The notes under the pieces were generated by a model. It was not told the origin of the DNA. It was given only the letters and a program-made list of their open reading frames with translations, and made no database searches. 64,000 nt of DNA, taken from Echria macrotheca (lineage: Eukaryota; Ascomycota; Sordariomycetes; Sordariales; Schizotheciaceae). The translations under genes were made by a program, and so were the position numbers. The stretch covers positions 1,984,001-2,048,000 of the forward strand of contig MU839828.1 of NCBI GenBank assembly GCA_030411725.1, read 5' to 3'. Below are positions 1 to 13,249 of this stretch, piece after piece (position 1 is the first letter of the stretch; every line of letters starts with the position of its first letter).

Positions 1-1764
1 TGCAGTCCTGAGGCTGAAACAATCCATCAACGACGATGTGGATGCCCAGATCAAACAAGCTGAGCAGCAAATGCCCGCGCCAGAAGCCGTCGGGGGCGAA
101 AACGGCACGCGGGCAGCGCCGGATACGAGTCTCGAAGAGAAGATCAGGGCTAACAGCGCGAAGCTCGAGGTGCTGAAGAGCAAGCGTATGGTGGATAAGT
201 CCCCAATTCTCCTGCTCGTCGGTCCTCCAGGTGTCGGCAAGACAAGCCTCGCACGCTCGGTCGCGATTGCACTTGGCAGGAAATTTCACCGCATTTCCCT
301 CGGTGGTGTCAGAGACGAGGCCGAAATTCGTGGTCACAGACGCACGTACGTAGCGGCCATGCCCGGACTCATTGTCCAGGGGCTGAAGAAGGTCGGTGTA
401 GCGAATCCGGTTTTCCTCCTGGATGAGATTGACAAGATCGGCCGGTCCAGCAACCACGGCGACCCGTCAGCGGCAATGCTCGAGGTGTTGGATCCCGAGC
501 AGAATTCCGCCTTTACAGATCATTACGTCAACATACCGATCGACTTGAGCAAGGTGCTCTTCATCGCCACGGCCAATAGTCTCGATACCATCCCGCCGCC
601 GTTGCTGGACCGCATGGAGACCATCTTCATTCCTGGCTATACCACATTGGAGAAACGGCATATCGCTACCCAGCATTTGATTCCGAAGCAGGTCCGGGTG
701 AACGGCCTCAGGCCGGACCAGGTGGTCTTCCCAGAGGAGGTGGTGTCCAAGGTTATCGAATCCTACACCCGAGAGGCTGGGGTTCGGAATCTGGAACGCG
801 AGATCTCATCGGTTCTCCGTGGCAAGGCTGTGGAATTCGCCGATGCAAAAGACTCCGGTCACCTGGAAAGGTATCAACCGACGCTCACGGTGGATGATCT
901 GGAAAAGTTCCTGGGCGTCGAGAAGTTCGAGGAGGAGATTGCCGAGAAGACGAGCCGGCCAGGGATCGTGACGGGCCTCGTAGCATACAGTTCCGGGGGC
1001 AATGGCAGCATACTCTTCATTGAGGTCGCCGACATGCCGGGCAAGGGCACGCTACAGCTAACGGGAAAGCTGGGCGACGTGCTGAAGGAGAGCGTCGAGG
1101 TGGCACTGACATGGGTCAAGGCGCACGCATACGAGCTGGGCCTGACACAGAGTCCTACAGAGAACATTATGAAGGACAGGAGCATCCACGTGCACTGCCC
1201 GTCGGGATCCATCCCCAAGGACGGACCCAGCAGCGGCATCGCGCAAGCCATTGCCTTGATCTCGCTGTTTTCCGGAAGGGCGGTACCGCCTACCATGGCC
1301 ATGACGGTAAGCTTCTTTTCTCTTTTCGGCGTGGTGGGAAATCCTTGGGATATCATTGGCACACAAATGTCATTTTACGTGCGTTTCGCTTGGCACCACT
1401 TTCGTTGCTGACACGACGTGTAACCAGGGCGAAATCTCCCTCCGCGGACGCGTAACGGCGGTAGGGGGTATCAAGGAGAAGCTCATCGGAGCGTTGCGTG
1501 CCGGGGTCAAGACAGTGCTGCTGCCGGCCCAGAACCGAAAGGACGTCAAGGATCTGCCGCGTGAAGTGATTGACGGCTTGGAGATTATTCACGTCAGGTA
1601 TGCACGACATCCTTCTAGTGCTGTCTCGTTTGGGCTTGTCTCGTGTGACTGTTTCCGTTGCTAACGGTCATCCTAGTCATATCTGGGAGGCCATCCGCTA
1701 CGTCTGGCCGGATGGCTATTGGCCCAGCGAGGACGAAGTCCCTGCCGTCCAGAGCAAGCTGTAA
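1..1764 (+). CDS. Peroxisomal Lon protease (3' part, cut by the window edge)
   Basis: ATP-dependent AAA+ serine protease that degrades damaged or unneeded matrix proteins. The reading frame is open from base 2, so the substrate-binding N-terminus lies outside. The exons I read are 2-1306, 1428-1597 and 1677-1764, joined in phase by introns of 121 and 79 bases with good branch sites. Visible motifs are Walker A GPPGVGKT (about 221-244), Walker B VFLLDEIDK (about 410-436), the protease serine in KDGPSSG (codon 1229-1231) and the dyad lysine in GGIKEK (codon 1473-1475). The last three residues are SKL, a canonical PTS1 signal, which assigns it to the peroxisome rather than to the mitochondrial Pim1/LonP1 class. 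The SKL is reached only after both introns are removed; the unspliced frame stops at 1411. Family identity is very secure, the peroxisomal location secure. Confidence 0.95.
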
Positions 1765-2267
1765 TTTCGAACATGTGTTTTGAGTATTGTTTGTTTGATA
1801 CTGCATAAGCGAGTCCTCGGACGAGACGGACGGGTACATGGCATTGGGAGCGTTAGGCATTGTCCCTTTTTCATTGTTTTGTCAGCAGGTTAGATTGCAT
1901 TGGGAAAGATTGTCCAAGCATAGCATATACAGAAGGTATTTAGGGGTTATGCCATGGAAGAAGAAACGACAGCATTGTAATGTAGATAAAAGACACTGGT
2001 TTCCCAACCAACCTTGGGGGTGATGGAAGAAGCGGACTCTCGGTGGTTAGATCTCGTTGATGACGGAGAATGAAACAAACGGTGCAGACCCCGACACGTT
2101 GCTCAGAGGACGTCAAATTTCCGTTTTTGTATTATGTGAACACACAGTCGATTAGGAACTTGTCGAGCGATTTGATGTTGAATGGGACATGTGCCCCTCT
2201 ATGTACAAGAGGTTTGATACTCAGGATGAAAGATTTGTATGTTTTCTTTCTCCTCAGGGTTAGTCAG

Positions 2268-2303
2268 GGCATGGATGGATGATGGATGGATTGGATGGAT
2301 TAT
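2268..2303. repeat. GGAT microsatellite
   Basis: Imperfect tandem ATGG/GGAT units downstream of the Lon gene. No coding frame uses them. Confidence 0.8.
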
Positions 2304-2337
2304 AAGTCGAACGCTTGGCGTGTGTTTTGTGACTATA

Positions 2338-2358
2338 TACCTACCTACCTACCTAGGT
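2338..2358. repeat. TACC tandem repeat ending in a CCTAGG palindrome
   Basis: Four to five CTAC units run into ACCTAGGT. It is the densest copy of a TACCTACC/GGTAGGTA word scattered over the next 3 kb. Confidence 0.8.
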
Positions 2359-2390
2359 ACCGATGTGAGTAAGGTAAGGTATGGAAGTTC

Positions 2391-2414
2391 CTCTCTCTCT
2401 CTCTCTCTCTCTCT
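2391..2414. repeat. (CT)12 microsatellite
   Basis: Twelve uninterrupted CT units in non-coding DNA. Confidence 0.9.
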
Positions 2415-5400
2415 TAGGAGGTAGGTATTTAGGGTGATGATCTTGTGAAATGGGTTGTATTTTGTATTTATTTAGGAGGACGGGGATTGTTTCTTGAGAT
2501 TGGGGGATGTTATGTGTTATTAAGGTATTGGCGTGGTTACTTGGTTTTATTTGACTGGGTTGGTTTGGGTGAATGGGGGGTGGGTGGTTTTTGTATCTTT
2601 AGACTTTTACAGGTATATATATAATATGTACACTACGGGAGGTTGGCGAATTATTGGTTGGTTGAGTTGAGAGAGAGTTGGTAGAAAAGGGGAGATGGGG
2701 AGATTTTGGTTTTGTTGGAGGTTATCTTTGTTCCCCCTTTTTGTTGTTATTGAGGATTGGTTATCGTCGAGTAACTAAGAAGACGATGCACTGTCTATTC
2801 TAATGGCGACGGTGTATTTCATTTGCGTAGATCCCTTTGTCGGTACCTACCTAAGTAGTTTCTTGATATTTCCCCTGGACGGAGGTAAACTAACTATCTA
2901 CCTACTTTCACATCCGCCCTATGTTGTTTGTATATATATACGAGTCGGTAGTAACCAGATCAGATATGTATCTTACCCAGCTTATGATGACCCACCACCA
3001 CACTGTTTCCTCATGATCCTGCAAGATCAGAGCCGGGCGGGTAGTCGGGGGTGATCCTTCACCTCCGTTCCAATGCTTGTTCTTTGTGAGACTAGACTTA
3101 TCTTTCCATCGCGCGCATTCATCAAATTTTGTGTCGTGATCGGACGGGTATCAAATTTTACACCCCGATACTTGAGAAGAGGGAGGTAGGTAGACGGCCA
3201 GCCCCTGCCAAGAGCATTCGATCCCGTTGCGTGCCGTGGTCTTTCCCAGAATGTGTAGGTACGTCCCATGGTCCGGTCATCGGGATATTGGCTATCTACC
3301 AGTTTTGTATGAGTGGGTACCTAACCTACCTACCTTGGTACAGTACTTACCTACTCGAGGGCGACCCGTGATTCAGGGTGCTCCTGACTAGAAATAGGGG
3401 GCTGGTTGATGCTCTGCACATTTATGGTGTTAGAAGAACCTCGACGATGCTGAATACTCGGCCTAGGTAGGCGTAGACATCTAAATCCCGGTAAACCTCC
3501 TGGATACCTACCCTTCGACATTGTCCCATCATGGTCCCCGCCAGGCTCTCACCGTTTGTGAACTTCCTACCAAGACAACGGAGAAGAAACAACAGCCGGC
3601 GACATCTAGAAACCGCCACCCGCTCCGAGTCCTGGATTCCGGCCAAATCACATGGTCGGAGATTGACACACAAGCTCGGTTCCGGGCCGGTTCCTGCTGC
3701 GTAACCAGCTTTTGGTTTAACATGGGTATCGCGGCGGGTGTGACGGTTGCGCTCGGTGGCCTCGATCTCTATCTCCCAGGGTGGAGGGATCCGAGAGAGA
3801 GAGAGGAATGGGACACACACGTACTCCCACTCCCACCGGTATCGCGCCTTCTTTGACCACAGTACCCCTATGACTCTTCAAACCAATGTATCATCCAGGT
3901 CGATAAGCGCGGTATGGTCTCGGTCGGCCAAATTTGGTCATGTCTGGTAGCAAAGCTGCATGCCGGATATTCGAAGGAGAAGGGAAGATGATAGGAGGAG
4001 GAATTTGGTCTTACGAAACCGCAGTCATAGCAACGCGCAACCATTGTGCACACTATCCCCTGTCAAGCGAAGCCACTCGGCCCCCCCTCGGTCACTGTCG
4101 TACAGAGAGTCCGTCACTGTCATGAACTCTCGGGCCGGAGTTTAGCTTAAGCGTGACACTTGCGCGAATGTAGACCCAACGAGCTAGAAATGCTGCCTCC
4201 CGTGGGGCATAGCCAGGATGCACCCTCCCGCCGGCAGATCGATCTGACACGCCACAAGATGCCACGATGCGCTCGGCGTCCACCATGGGTCGCACCTTGT
4301 GCGTGGTGTGCAAGCGGCAGCGGCACCCACACCCCTACCTATTGATGTCTGGACGGCGGCGGCAACCGCTGTTTAGTTCATTCTGGGTGACAAGCGTTGT
4401 TGCATCATGAGAGAGCTTTTCCGAGTACTGAGAGGCCTCGCGCGCCGGAGATTTCGATGCCCCCTGATACCTAGATAGAGACATCCTACACACAAAGGTT
4501 CATTGAGCCAGCGAAGCACCAGACAGACTTCTTCATATCAGCTCTACGCTCACCCCGTGGTATTGTACTTCCACGCCGGCCGATAGCAGTTGAAAAAAAG
4601 ATTTGGATGTGCAGCCTAAACAGTGTGGTGAGGCGACACGACAGAAAAGAGAGAGAAATGAGGAATCAAGAACCTTACAGCCTGAACATTCGGGACAGCA
4701 ACCGGGCCAGCCGAGGGAGGAGACACGGTCCTAAATAAAGAGACGGGGATCGTCCCAGTCGGCGGAACTCTGTGGCAGTTGACATGTCCAATGTCCGTCT
4801 AGCTTTCATCCATGTTTTTCTCCGAAAACCGCCTGCCTGTCCAAGGCGGGAACCGTTTCACGTTGGGACGCGTCATGACGCTTGGCCGTGGCCCTGTTGC
4901 GAGGTAGAGAGAGAGACCGGTGTTATCGGAGTAAGCTGAACACACTCTCTATCTCGATTGACGCCCGAACATAATAGATATCGGAGATCTACAGACGTAA
5001 GGTACGTCGGGAGGTGGCCGATTGTCCAGGAGCCACGGCGGCCCGTTTGAGTGTCTCGAACCGATAGACACAGGGCCGAACACATCGTCCCATGTCTCAG
5101 TTTATTTCCCTGGTGGCGTGCCGTCTACACCACCGTCTATGTCTGGGGAAGAAACCCATCTGTTCCCGGCTGTCTCTGTCTCCAACACCAGGGGTAGGCA
5201 GGTAGGTAGCAACGGGCAGAACTGTAATAAGCGAAGAGAGCGTCCGCCCCGGCCTCCTGTGGTATGCTGAATTCCCTAGCCAGCGGACCGGTTGACTCAA
5301 GACCAGTCCCGGAACCCGGTCCGCCACACGGGTGCGTCCAAGACCAAGCTCTCAACACTCTGGCCCACCACAAGTCTGGTTGGCCGGCCTATACGTGCCA

Positions 5401-8400
5401 TGCTGTGGCTGTCTGGAACACCGGGCCCTGGGCATACGGGGTGCGGACAGCGGAAGCGCCCGAATTGGAAGTGACAAGGAATAGATAGAAAATGGTTGTT
5501 GGGTAGTTAGATTTGATATGCGTGTATTTTGCTCTGGTTCCCACCCGGCCTGCCACTGCTAATTCCACCAATCCTGGACCGCGCCTTCGGTCCGGCTACC
5601 GAGTATCATAGCTTATCCACAGCATGGCTGACGTCAAGGTAGATATTGGATACAACCCAACCTGGCCGCCTCTGGGCATCCTCCACCGTAGCCTGTTTAC
5701 TTGTTGCACGCCAAAGGTAAGCTGGCTGTCAGCAGAGCTAACTTCAGCCGACAGTATGGCCTTTGCCTTGGGAGTGTTGTAGACCCAAGAATAGATCTAG
5801 AGTATATTCTCACTCTCTTCTCCCGCGTCACAGTGTCCTACGGGACCGAAATTGAAGGGGAAGACGGCAACGCACGTCAGCTAGCCGTTTACAACGACTT
5901 GGATCGCTGAGAGACACTGCAGATCCCAGGGCAGAAAACCGCATAGTGTGGAAAGCAGGCCGGAAGCTATCATTAGAACATGGAACGATCCAGTTTCATC
6001 TTATACTCTCGGGAGGGCACCGAAGCTCTCTACCGACGGCCACGTGAGAGAGGACACCAAAGGTGATCATCTGAAGAGGAGGTGCGGTACCATCAGATCG
6101 ACCAACCTCGTGGTGACCGGCGCCGTACCAGGAACATGTAGCTCCCGGTATGGCTTGCTGGCCATGATATGATGGTGTGGATCCTTCCTTGGGGAGCTTG
6201 GTGCCGATGACTGGGCGGCGGGCTCGAGGACGGATCCCAGACCCGGGATCCGTGCCTGTATAGTACCGAAGCCGAGCCGCACAGTCGTCGAATTCTTCCG
6301 TCGGCCCAGGGTCTCGTCAGAGGTTAATAGCACGTCCGATATTGTACACTACAGCAGGTGTGTGCTGCTCCGCAAATCCCAAACAGCTAGTAGCCAGGCC
6401 CCAGACCCAGGTCCCAGCGCCGCGGCATAAAGGCCCAGCAAAAGCGTGCGGCCGGCCACACTGCGGGCCAAGCACTTGAACCGGATCTGGGACAGGACGC
6501 GGCGCAATCGCTACCAAACTGTTGCCCCAACCTCCCTGTCGATTGAGGAGAGCCAAGAATCGTCTATTGTGTGCTCATCGCTTCTTGTTGCCCGCCCTGT
6601 GGCTTCTTCTCCTGGCCGGCCTCGTCCAGATCTGGGGCCGGCACGCAGCATCTCGATGTTGTCCAGGACTGCCCATTTGGACAGATGCTGCCGCCAGTCA
6701 GAGCAAGCACGGCAAGGTGGTACATGCATCCGGTACCCTGCAGGCATGCCATTGCAAGCTGAAAGAAGTGGCGGGGAAGCACACGTCGATCCGTCACTGT
6801 TGCTGCAAACTGCATCCCAACTCGCTGGTAACTCGGACGCGCCCTTTTGCTTTGGGCCCTCGAGTTGAACAAACTGGCATATAGCAACTATCTCCTGTGC
6901 CACCTGGACGAATAGGGCCTCGTGGCTCTGTTCGAGGCCGCTCGCTGCCCGGTCCAATTGGACGACCTGGTCAACCTTCTCGACATGGGCTTGCGGGAGT
7001 CAAACGACACGTCGATCGCACTTGCAGTTGCTCGCCTACATCATATGTACTTCCTGTGTTAAAATATCATTTTTTTGGCCGAAGGAGGCCCTTGGCGTGC
7101 ACGATCCCCTCCTTGTGCTGTGGCGCTGTGGGGACCGACGCTCGAATCGACGAGGTTAGGTAACGGGTCCTGGACTCCTGGTGTTGAAATTTCCCGACGA
7201 CAAAAGGCCAACAGCAGAGCAGCTAGTAGAGCGCCCCCCCGTCAAGACACCCCTCTCACAGATGGACTTGCCCGGTTTGCCCATGGTCGGCCGAGAGACT
7301 CAATGTGCCTAACTACTCGTGGCCAGAGGAGGAGGAGGAAGAGTTGCGAAGCCGTGATGTTCCAGTTCCCATTCGAATTGCCAGATCCGGAAACCTGAAA
7401 GTGACGATGCTCAAGATGGGCTCGGACACCCAATAATCAACGTCCGGCACCCACCGAACCCGCGCCTATCTTCTTTGGACGCCTCCGTCGCACGACAAAC
7501 GTTGACGGCCTCACAATTTATTCATGCGTCAGGTGCGGCAGCATCCTTCAGCAGGTGAGCGGATCGCTGCCCGTGCATGTCTCGAAGACGAATTTGGGCA
7601 AGGCTGTGAGGGGAAGCAGGGAAAAAGAAAGTGCTCTCCGTCCCACCCCCTGCCTCGCCTTCGGAGGGCTTGGGGGAGCCTCATGGCCCGGTCGATCATC
7701 TTTCCTGAGACGCCGGGTTCCACGTTGCACAGCACAAGGGTAGAAAGTAGATTTTTAGGGTGGAGAAGCAAAGTTGACGACAGCGCCGACCAAGGAGCCA
7801 CCAATGCTTGCTTTTTTTCGGCCACCTGCCAGGTCCTGGGCCTCCTCCCCGAACCTAAACCTCAACGCCTCTCTGGGCACGAGTGGGGGAGCCTGACAAG
7901 GAGCGGGAAGAGTCCTGATTGGCGACGGCCGATTTCGTTGAGAGCCAGTCATCCAACGACAGCCGTCGCCGTCACCATCACTTGTAAACTGCTGACCCTG
8001 ACCCGACGAGCTTGCAAACGGCTGGCCGATGCTGACTGGCCAGTCGGCCGTGGCTTTATTAGACGTCGAGCTCACGCTTGCCGCCATGACGAGCTGACAT
8101 GGCGTAGATCAACTCTATGATGGATCCGTGGTCGACGGGATGGATCGCTTGTCTGGCCACAGAGCCAATCCGGGCTCCCGGGAGGTATAGCACAGAAAAG
8201 AGACGGTCCTGATCCCGAGGTACACGTCTCCTGACTGGGCTCGCAACTCGACCCTCATCAAAAAAAAAGCTGGAATCTCCTTTGCGGACCGGCAGATGCC
8301 CTCCCGGTAATGGGCCACCAGGTTGAAAGTGTTGCGGCGCCTGCGGGACGCAGCGAACCCCAAGTCAAAGCGCTGTATAAGTCTCTTTTCGGGTGCTCGG

Positions 8401-10068
8401 TCCATGTCAGCCAAAGTGATATGTGACACCATGTCTTGGGCGAGACTCTGTTCCGACAGCGTCGGTACATCAATGAACCATATCTCCGGACGTTGCATCC
8501 CCGCAGTCTTTCACGCTCGCCAGCAAAGCCGAGGTTGAGAGCTTGGCGGAAGCATGTCGGGGTTCGGCCGGGGGGCCGCCTCGTCCTGGGCTAGGTAGTG
8601 AGACCCGAACTCCTCCAGCAAGAAATCGCTCCCGCGGTGCTCCTTGTTCTGGTGGCCCCTGGCTTATATTACCTCAATTAAAGGGCTGAACAGTTCCAGC
8701 CGGGATGCGACATGGGATCTTGGTCGTGGGACATGGAGGATATTCGGGCGGCCCATGGTGGCCCATGCTCAAGCTTCCAGTGATCGACCAGAAGACTACA
8801 GCGCGATGTCACCTTCCATCATCAGATGGATTTGTCTCAGAGAGACCAGTCTGGTCCAAGCGGCAAGCGAGAGACAATTGTCGAAGCAGCAGTAGCCGAC
8901 TGCAATGTGCCCAACGAAATAGTGTTGCATCCCGTCCCGAAGCAGCTGCGGATGTCAGGCACGCCCAAGACGCGACCTCTGACAGCGCACGTGTCGGAGA
9001 GTGGTGAGTAACTAACCGAGAAGTGGGTGTGGATGAGGGGGATGAGCAGCAACATCGGCGACTAGCAGGGCCTGCAGCGAGACTCTTCGTAGCTTGGGCG
9101 ATCTGCCGCTGTGAGGAGTGTATGAGGAGGGTTATCTCGCTCTGTGAATGGCGGCCTGACGCGCGTCTGCGTGTGAAGTCCGAATGGCGGGATCTCCGCT
9201 CATCATCGTCCGCTCATAGCCCGACATATAGGTATCGTTCGAGACCGATGGTGCTGTTGTGATGGAGAACGAACCGAAGGGTTGAAAGTAACGCTGCTGG
9301 TGTCGTCGGGACATGTCTGCGAGCTCTAGGATGCTGGTGTTGTATTAGTGTGAAATAACCAAGCCCGTCTTCTCTCACCGTTAGTCAGTCCGAAAGCGCC
9401 CTCCGGAGAAAAATATCTTCAGAAGCTCACCCCCGCTCCGCTTTTGCTCGGAATTTTTTTTTCAACCGCGAGGGAGATACGTAGATCAGATGAATCTTGA
9501 AAGCAGAAGCCCGAGGCTGAACGAGGGGGTGTGCACAGGGCAATTCCTAGCTCCCCTGGCAGTGCGGAAGTGGCTCTCTGACGCGAACCTCTGAATCGTC
9601 TGCTAGACCCCCCCCCCTGGTTCGTTGGCTGGCCGAAGTCGTGGCCGCCGACGCCCCAAGACCCTGACGCCTCTCGCCTATCGTTGGGACGGGATGAGAC
9701 ACTGAAAAGATGACGTGGACCATGGTGAGCTGAGATGCAAGGTGTAACTCCAACACCAACCGGATCAAAAGGGGATCGACATCGACGAGCCAAAGCTCAG
9801 ACGACTCGGTTGGAGTTTAACAGGTACCAAAGCACAGCAAGACTTGGCCGCATGAATGCACAGTCGAACGCCTACCGAGCTGGCGCAACCTCTTCCTGCG
9901 TCGTTCGACTGGCTGTCGAAGAGCAGAGCTGGCGGGACGGAAATGGGATGGACGACGAAAAATAATTCCGCCATCTTGATTCTTCTTTCAAGAGGCGCCG
10001 CTTATTATTTGATCAGGCTGATCCGCTCCAGCCCGGGGAATCCATCCCACCAATGCTGTCCGTCACCG

Positions 10069-10087
10069 AGTCGTCGTCGTCGTCGTC
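10069..10087. repeat. (TCG)6 microsatellite
   Basis: Six TCG/CGT units in the gene-free region. No supported frame reads through it. Confidence 0.75.
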
Positions 10088-12534
10088 AGGTCTAGCTGCA
10101 GACAATCGGGCGATTTCTTGCTGGCTAGCCCTGCTCTCAATGCCTTGTTGCAACTTCCGGCATGGGTTCTTCCTAGACAGAAATATCCACGCAGCGTCTC
10201 GGAAGTGCCCTTTTGACGCGGAAGAAGGGGCAGATAGAAGATCGCAGATAAACGAGACGCACAGTCTGCCTCATCCATGTGGAGGGTTGATGGTACGGGT
10301 GCGGCAGAAGAGATAAGGTGGCCTATAACACAGGTCGCCGACTTATAGTACCGGACTGCAATCCTGGACAGCGTCTGGGGTTGCCGCTTCCATTGGCCAC
10401 CAGGAAGATTTCGTCGTCGCCCATCACGCTGTCGAAGCTGGGCTCTCGGGCATTGAACCCCTGGCGGCAGACTGTCAATCTTCAATGCCTCTTTCATCAA
10501 CATCGGACGGACAGGGCTTGCGTGAGGAGGGACCCGTCTTGGCGCACACCGAGCTTTAAGATAGCCTTGCGAGTGTCAATTTGCGAAGGAGCCGAGTTTG
10601 TCCCCGTCCTCGAAAGTCTCCGAAAAGCTTTGACAGACGGCGTGGTAGACGGGGTAGCTCTGAGCATCTCATCTTCGGCAGTGTGATAGCGTTAAGATTA
10701 GTACGCCTCCCAATGTGTTGGCTACTTGTATCAGAGGGTGGCTTCCCGCGGTACCCAGATCGACTTGATGTCGCACACTTCCCCGCCGAAATACTCGCTT
10801 GAAGTAGGAGTGCCAACGGCCGAACTTGTTGGGGCATGCTTTCCTGATGTCAGTTTGGCCATTAGAAATCCTCGCCCAATCGAAATTCTTGTGCTGCGCT
10901 CTGCCCCAGTCCTCGACCCGAAACCAGGTGCCTGTCTGCGAAGGACAAACTTGGGATTGGACCCTTCTCATGCTGGGCCAACATCATGCAGCCGCTGCAT
11001 GTCGCTTCCAACGTTGCTGTCTTGACTAGTCTTGGTCGCGGGCATGCTTCCGCCATTGGGTTGGTACGTACTGTCCTAGGCAGTAGATAACCACTGTGCT
11101 GTAGACCTGCCCTGCCTGCAATGTGAAGAGACGGTCCGGCAATCCTGAAAATGAAATGATTCGAAGTTTGGAGTTGCGAAACCTGCTCCCCGCTCTCGGC
11201 GGTGAATGTTATGAACGAGGGGCTATCAACCTTATACATGCAGAGAGATATATGATCATCGTCCCATGTTCAGCCGGCGCTAGTTAGCTGTCGACGTCTC
11301 CGCCAAGGGCAGGAGTGGATCTTAGGAGATTTTCCACAGCAGCGCCGGACACAGACTGCGGGTGTGTGTCTCGCTGTAAGAGGCCTGGTGTAGGATGCCG
11401 TGGTAATGCGGCATCCTGGATCACACACCAGCAAGTGACACGAGATAGCGAGAAGCTGGCTTCTGGGAAATGCGTTGGAGCTGCCGCTGGCTAGGGAGGG
11501 AGTTCACCGTGTCTGCCAATGATGTGCCCTCTTGCCGGCCGTCTTGATCAGATGGAGTCGCCGATGACATGTGCTTGAGGGCGGGAACGATTGGCACGAG
11601 TCAGCCCAAGCTCAGACTCGCGGGCCCCGTTGTGATTTGCATATCGAACTCCTTCAACAACTCGTGTGTGTGCTGCTGTGGTGGTCGAGGAGGGAGCTCT
11701 TATCGTTGATGCGGCATCCCAGCCGATTGACGCCAGCAACAACCCCCCTTCCCACCCCCCCCTCCTCGCTCCCTAATTCGGCTAACCGTCTCTCTCCTAA
11801 CTCGCCGCTCGCCGTGCAACCCAAAGCTCGCTCGGGGTACCAGCAGCCAAGACACCACTGGCGCCCTCCTGCGTCTTTGATGTGCAGAATAGAGGTACTC
11901 ACTCGGTGGTGCGGGACGGCGGGGAGCAACGGTGATGGCCCAAGGTTGCCCCTTACGGCATAATCGTTCCTGAACATCCCCAATCCCAACAGATGCTGTC
12001 TTCCGTTCTGGGCCGGCCATGCCGCACTTTATCTGGTCGGGTGCTCCTTGCCAGACCGTCTCATTTAGAATACCAGCAGAGACGGCCTGCCTCGCTGCTG
12101 CTGTCATGTGTTCTAGAAGATCTCCCACAGCCTGAGCCAGGAGCAGAGAGACTCGTCGCTCTCAGATCAGGGGGGCGTGAGTGCAGCCCGTTCCCGCAGC
12201 CGCGCGCCCCGTTCCTGGACAATGGCAATGGCGCATTTATCTTCTGGCAGCAGCAGCACCCTTGAGACGTCATCCAGCTCCAGCGCATCCCAAAACGTCG
12301 TCGGCTCGACATCCTTAGCGATGGCTCTGGCCAGACCATTGTGAATTGTCCTTCTCATCTCGTCTCGAGCCGGGCCCTTCCTGCCAACGTGGCATTGAGA
12401 ATCCCGGTGATCAAGATCAACAGCCGCCCCCGCTCGCATCCACATCCTCCCGGGGGGGCAGCTTGGCCGCAGAGTGATCTCGGCGACTTGGTCCTGGTGC
12501 ACATCCGTCCTGGTTACCGGTGCCGGGCCTGGTA

Positions 12535-12646
12535 CTGACACTGACGCTGACACGGACACGGACACTCGACCACGGACGCGCGACACACACACTCTCTCAA
12601 ACACTCGCACTCACACAGCTCACACTCACACACACATACACACAGG
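12535..12646. repeat. CA-rich simple repeat
   Basis: Degenerate GACACG units followed by CACACA and CTCACA runs, about 110 bases. It lies about 1.4 kb before the Zn2Cys6 regulator. Confidence 0.75.
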
Positions 12647-12870
12647 CGTCCTGAGGTTGCGGTGGATCCAAATTGCGCTGAACCAGTCTTATTGTCTCCG
12701 GGCGAGGCAGCGGGCGCAGCGCAGCGCATTCTGTCGAGGTGTCCATAGTCCGGTCAGGGGCCGACGGACGGGCGAAGCGGGCAGGCAATTGGCGCGGTGT
12801 GCCCAATAACTAGACTGACGCCATCGTCCTCCAGCGTGGTAGCACCCGCAACACCGGACAGGTGCCCCTC

Positions 12871-12903
12871 CAGCAGCAGCAGCATCAGCAGCAGCACCAG
12901 CAG
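12871..12903. repeat. CAG-rich simple repeat
   Basis: CAG units with single CAT and CAC interruptions. It could read as poly-Gln, but the flanking frames are short and unlike protein, so I treat it as non-coding. Confidence 0.7.
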
Positions 12904-13054
12904 TGCCCCCGTCGCGCCGGCACTGAGTGGTGTACCTAGCGCACGCACGCCCGGCCGCCCCTAGCTAGGTAGCTAGCAAAGCTGTCAGTCATCATATTTT
13001 AACCGCAACAGTCGAGGTACCTGGGGGGCGGTTGGAGGCGCCCGGATCAAAGTA

Positions 13055-13073
13055 CCCTTTCCCTTTCCCTTTC
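13055..13073. repeat. CCCTTT tandem repeat
   Basis: Three CCCTTT units plus a part unit, about 1 kb before the regulator start. It may mark the edge of its CT-rich promoter and leader; that is inference. Confidence 0.7.
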
Positions 13074-13249
13074 ATTGCGGAGACAGGCTAGCCAGTCCTC
13101 GACCCCAGGTGGCAGTCTGTGCCCTGGTGCGGCGACCGGGGGGGCTTGCTGGCATTGCGGACTACCCTTCGATTAGCGGTCATCCATGGCCGGCCGTCAA
13201 ACCGGGGTGCCCTGACCCACGACCATCCTTGCTCCATCTGGCCCCAATG

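Noticed and set aside
7524..8120. 198-codon + frame inside the gene-free interval
   Set aside because: Random-looking composition, and overlapping frames of similar length on both strands suggest absence of stops by chance.
12535..12903. CA- and CAG-rich tracts as a possible coding or CRISPR-like repeat
   Set aside because: The units are short and degenerate without spacers, so this is plain microsatellite DNA in a eukaryotic intergenic region.
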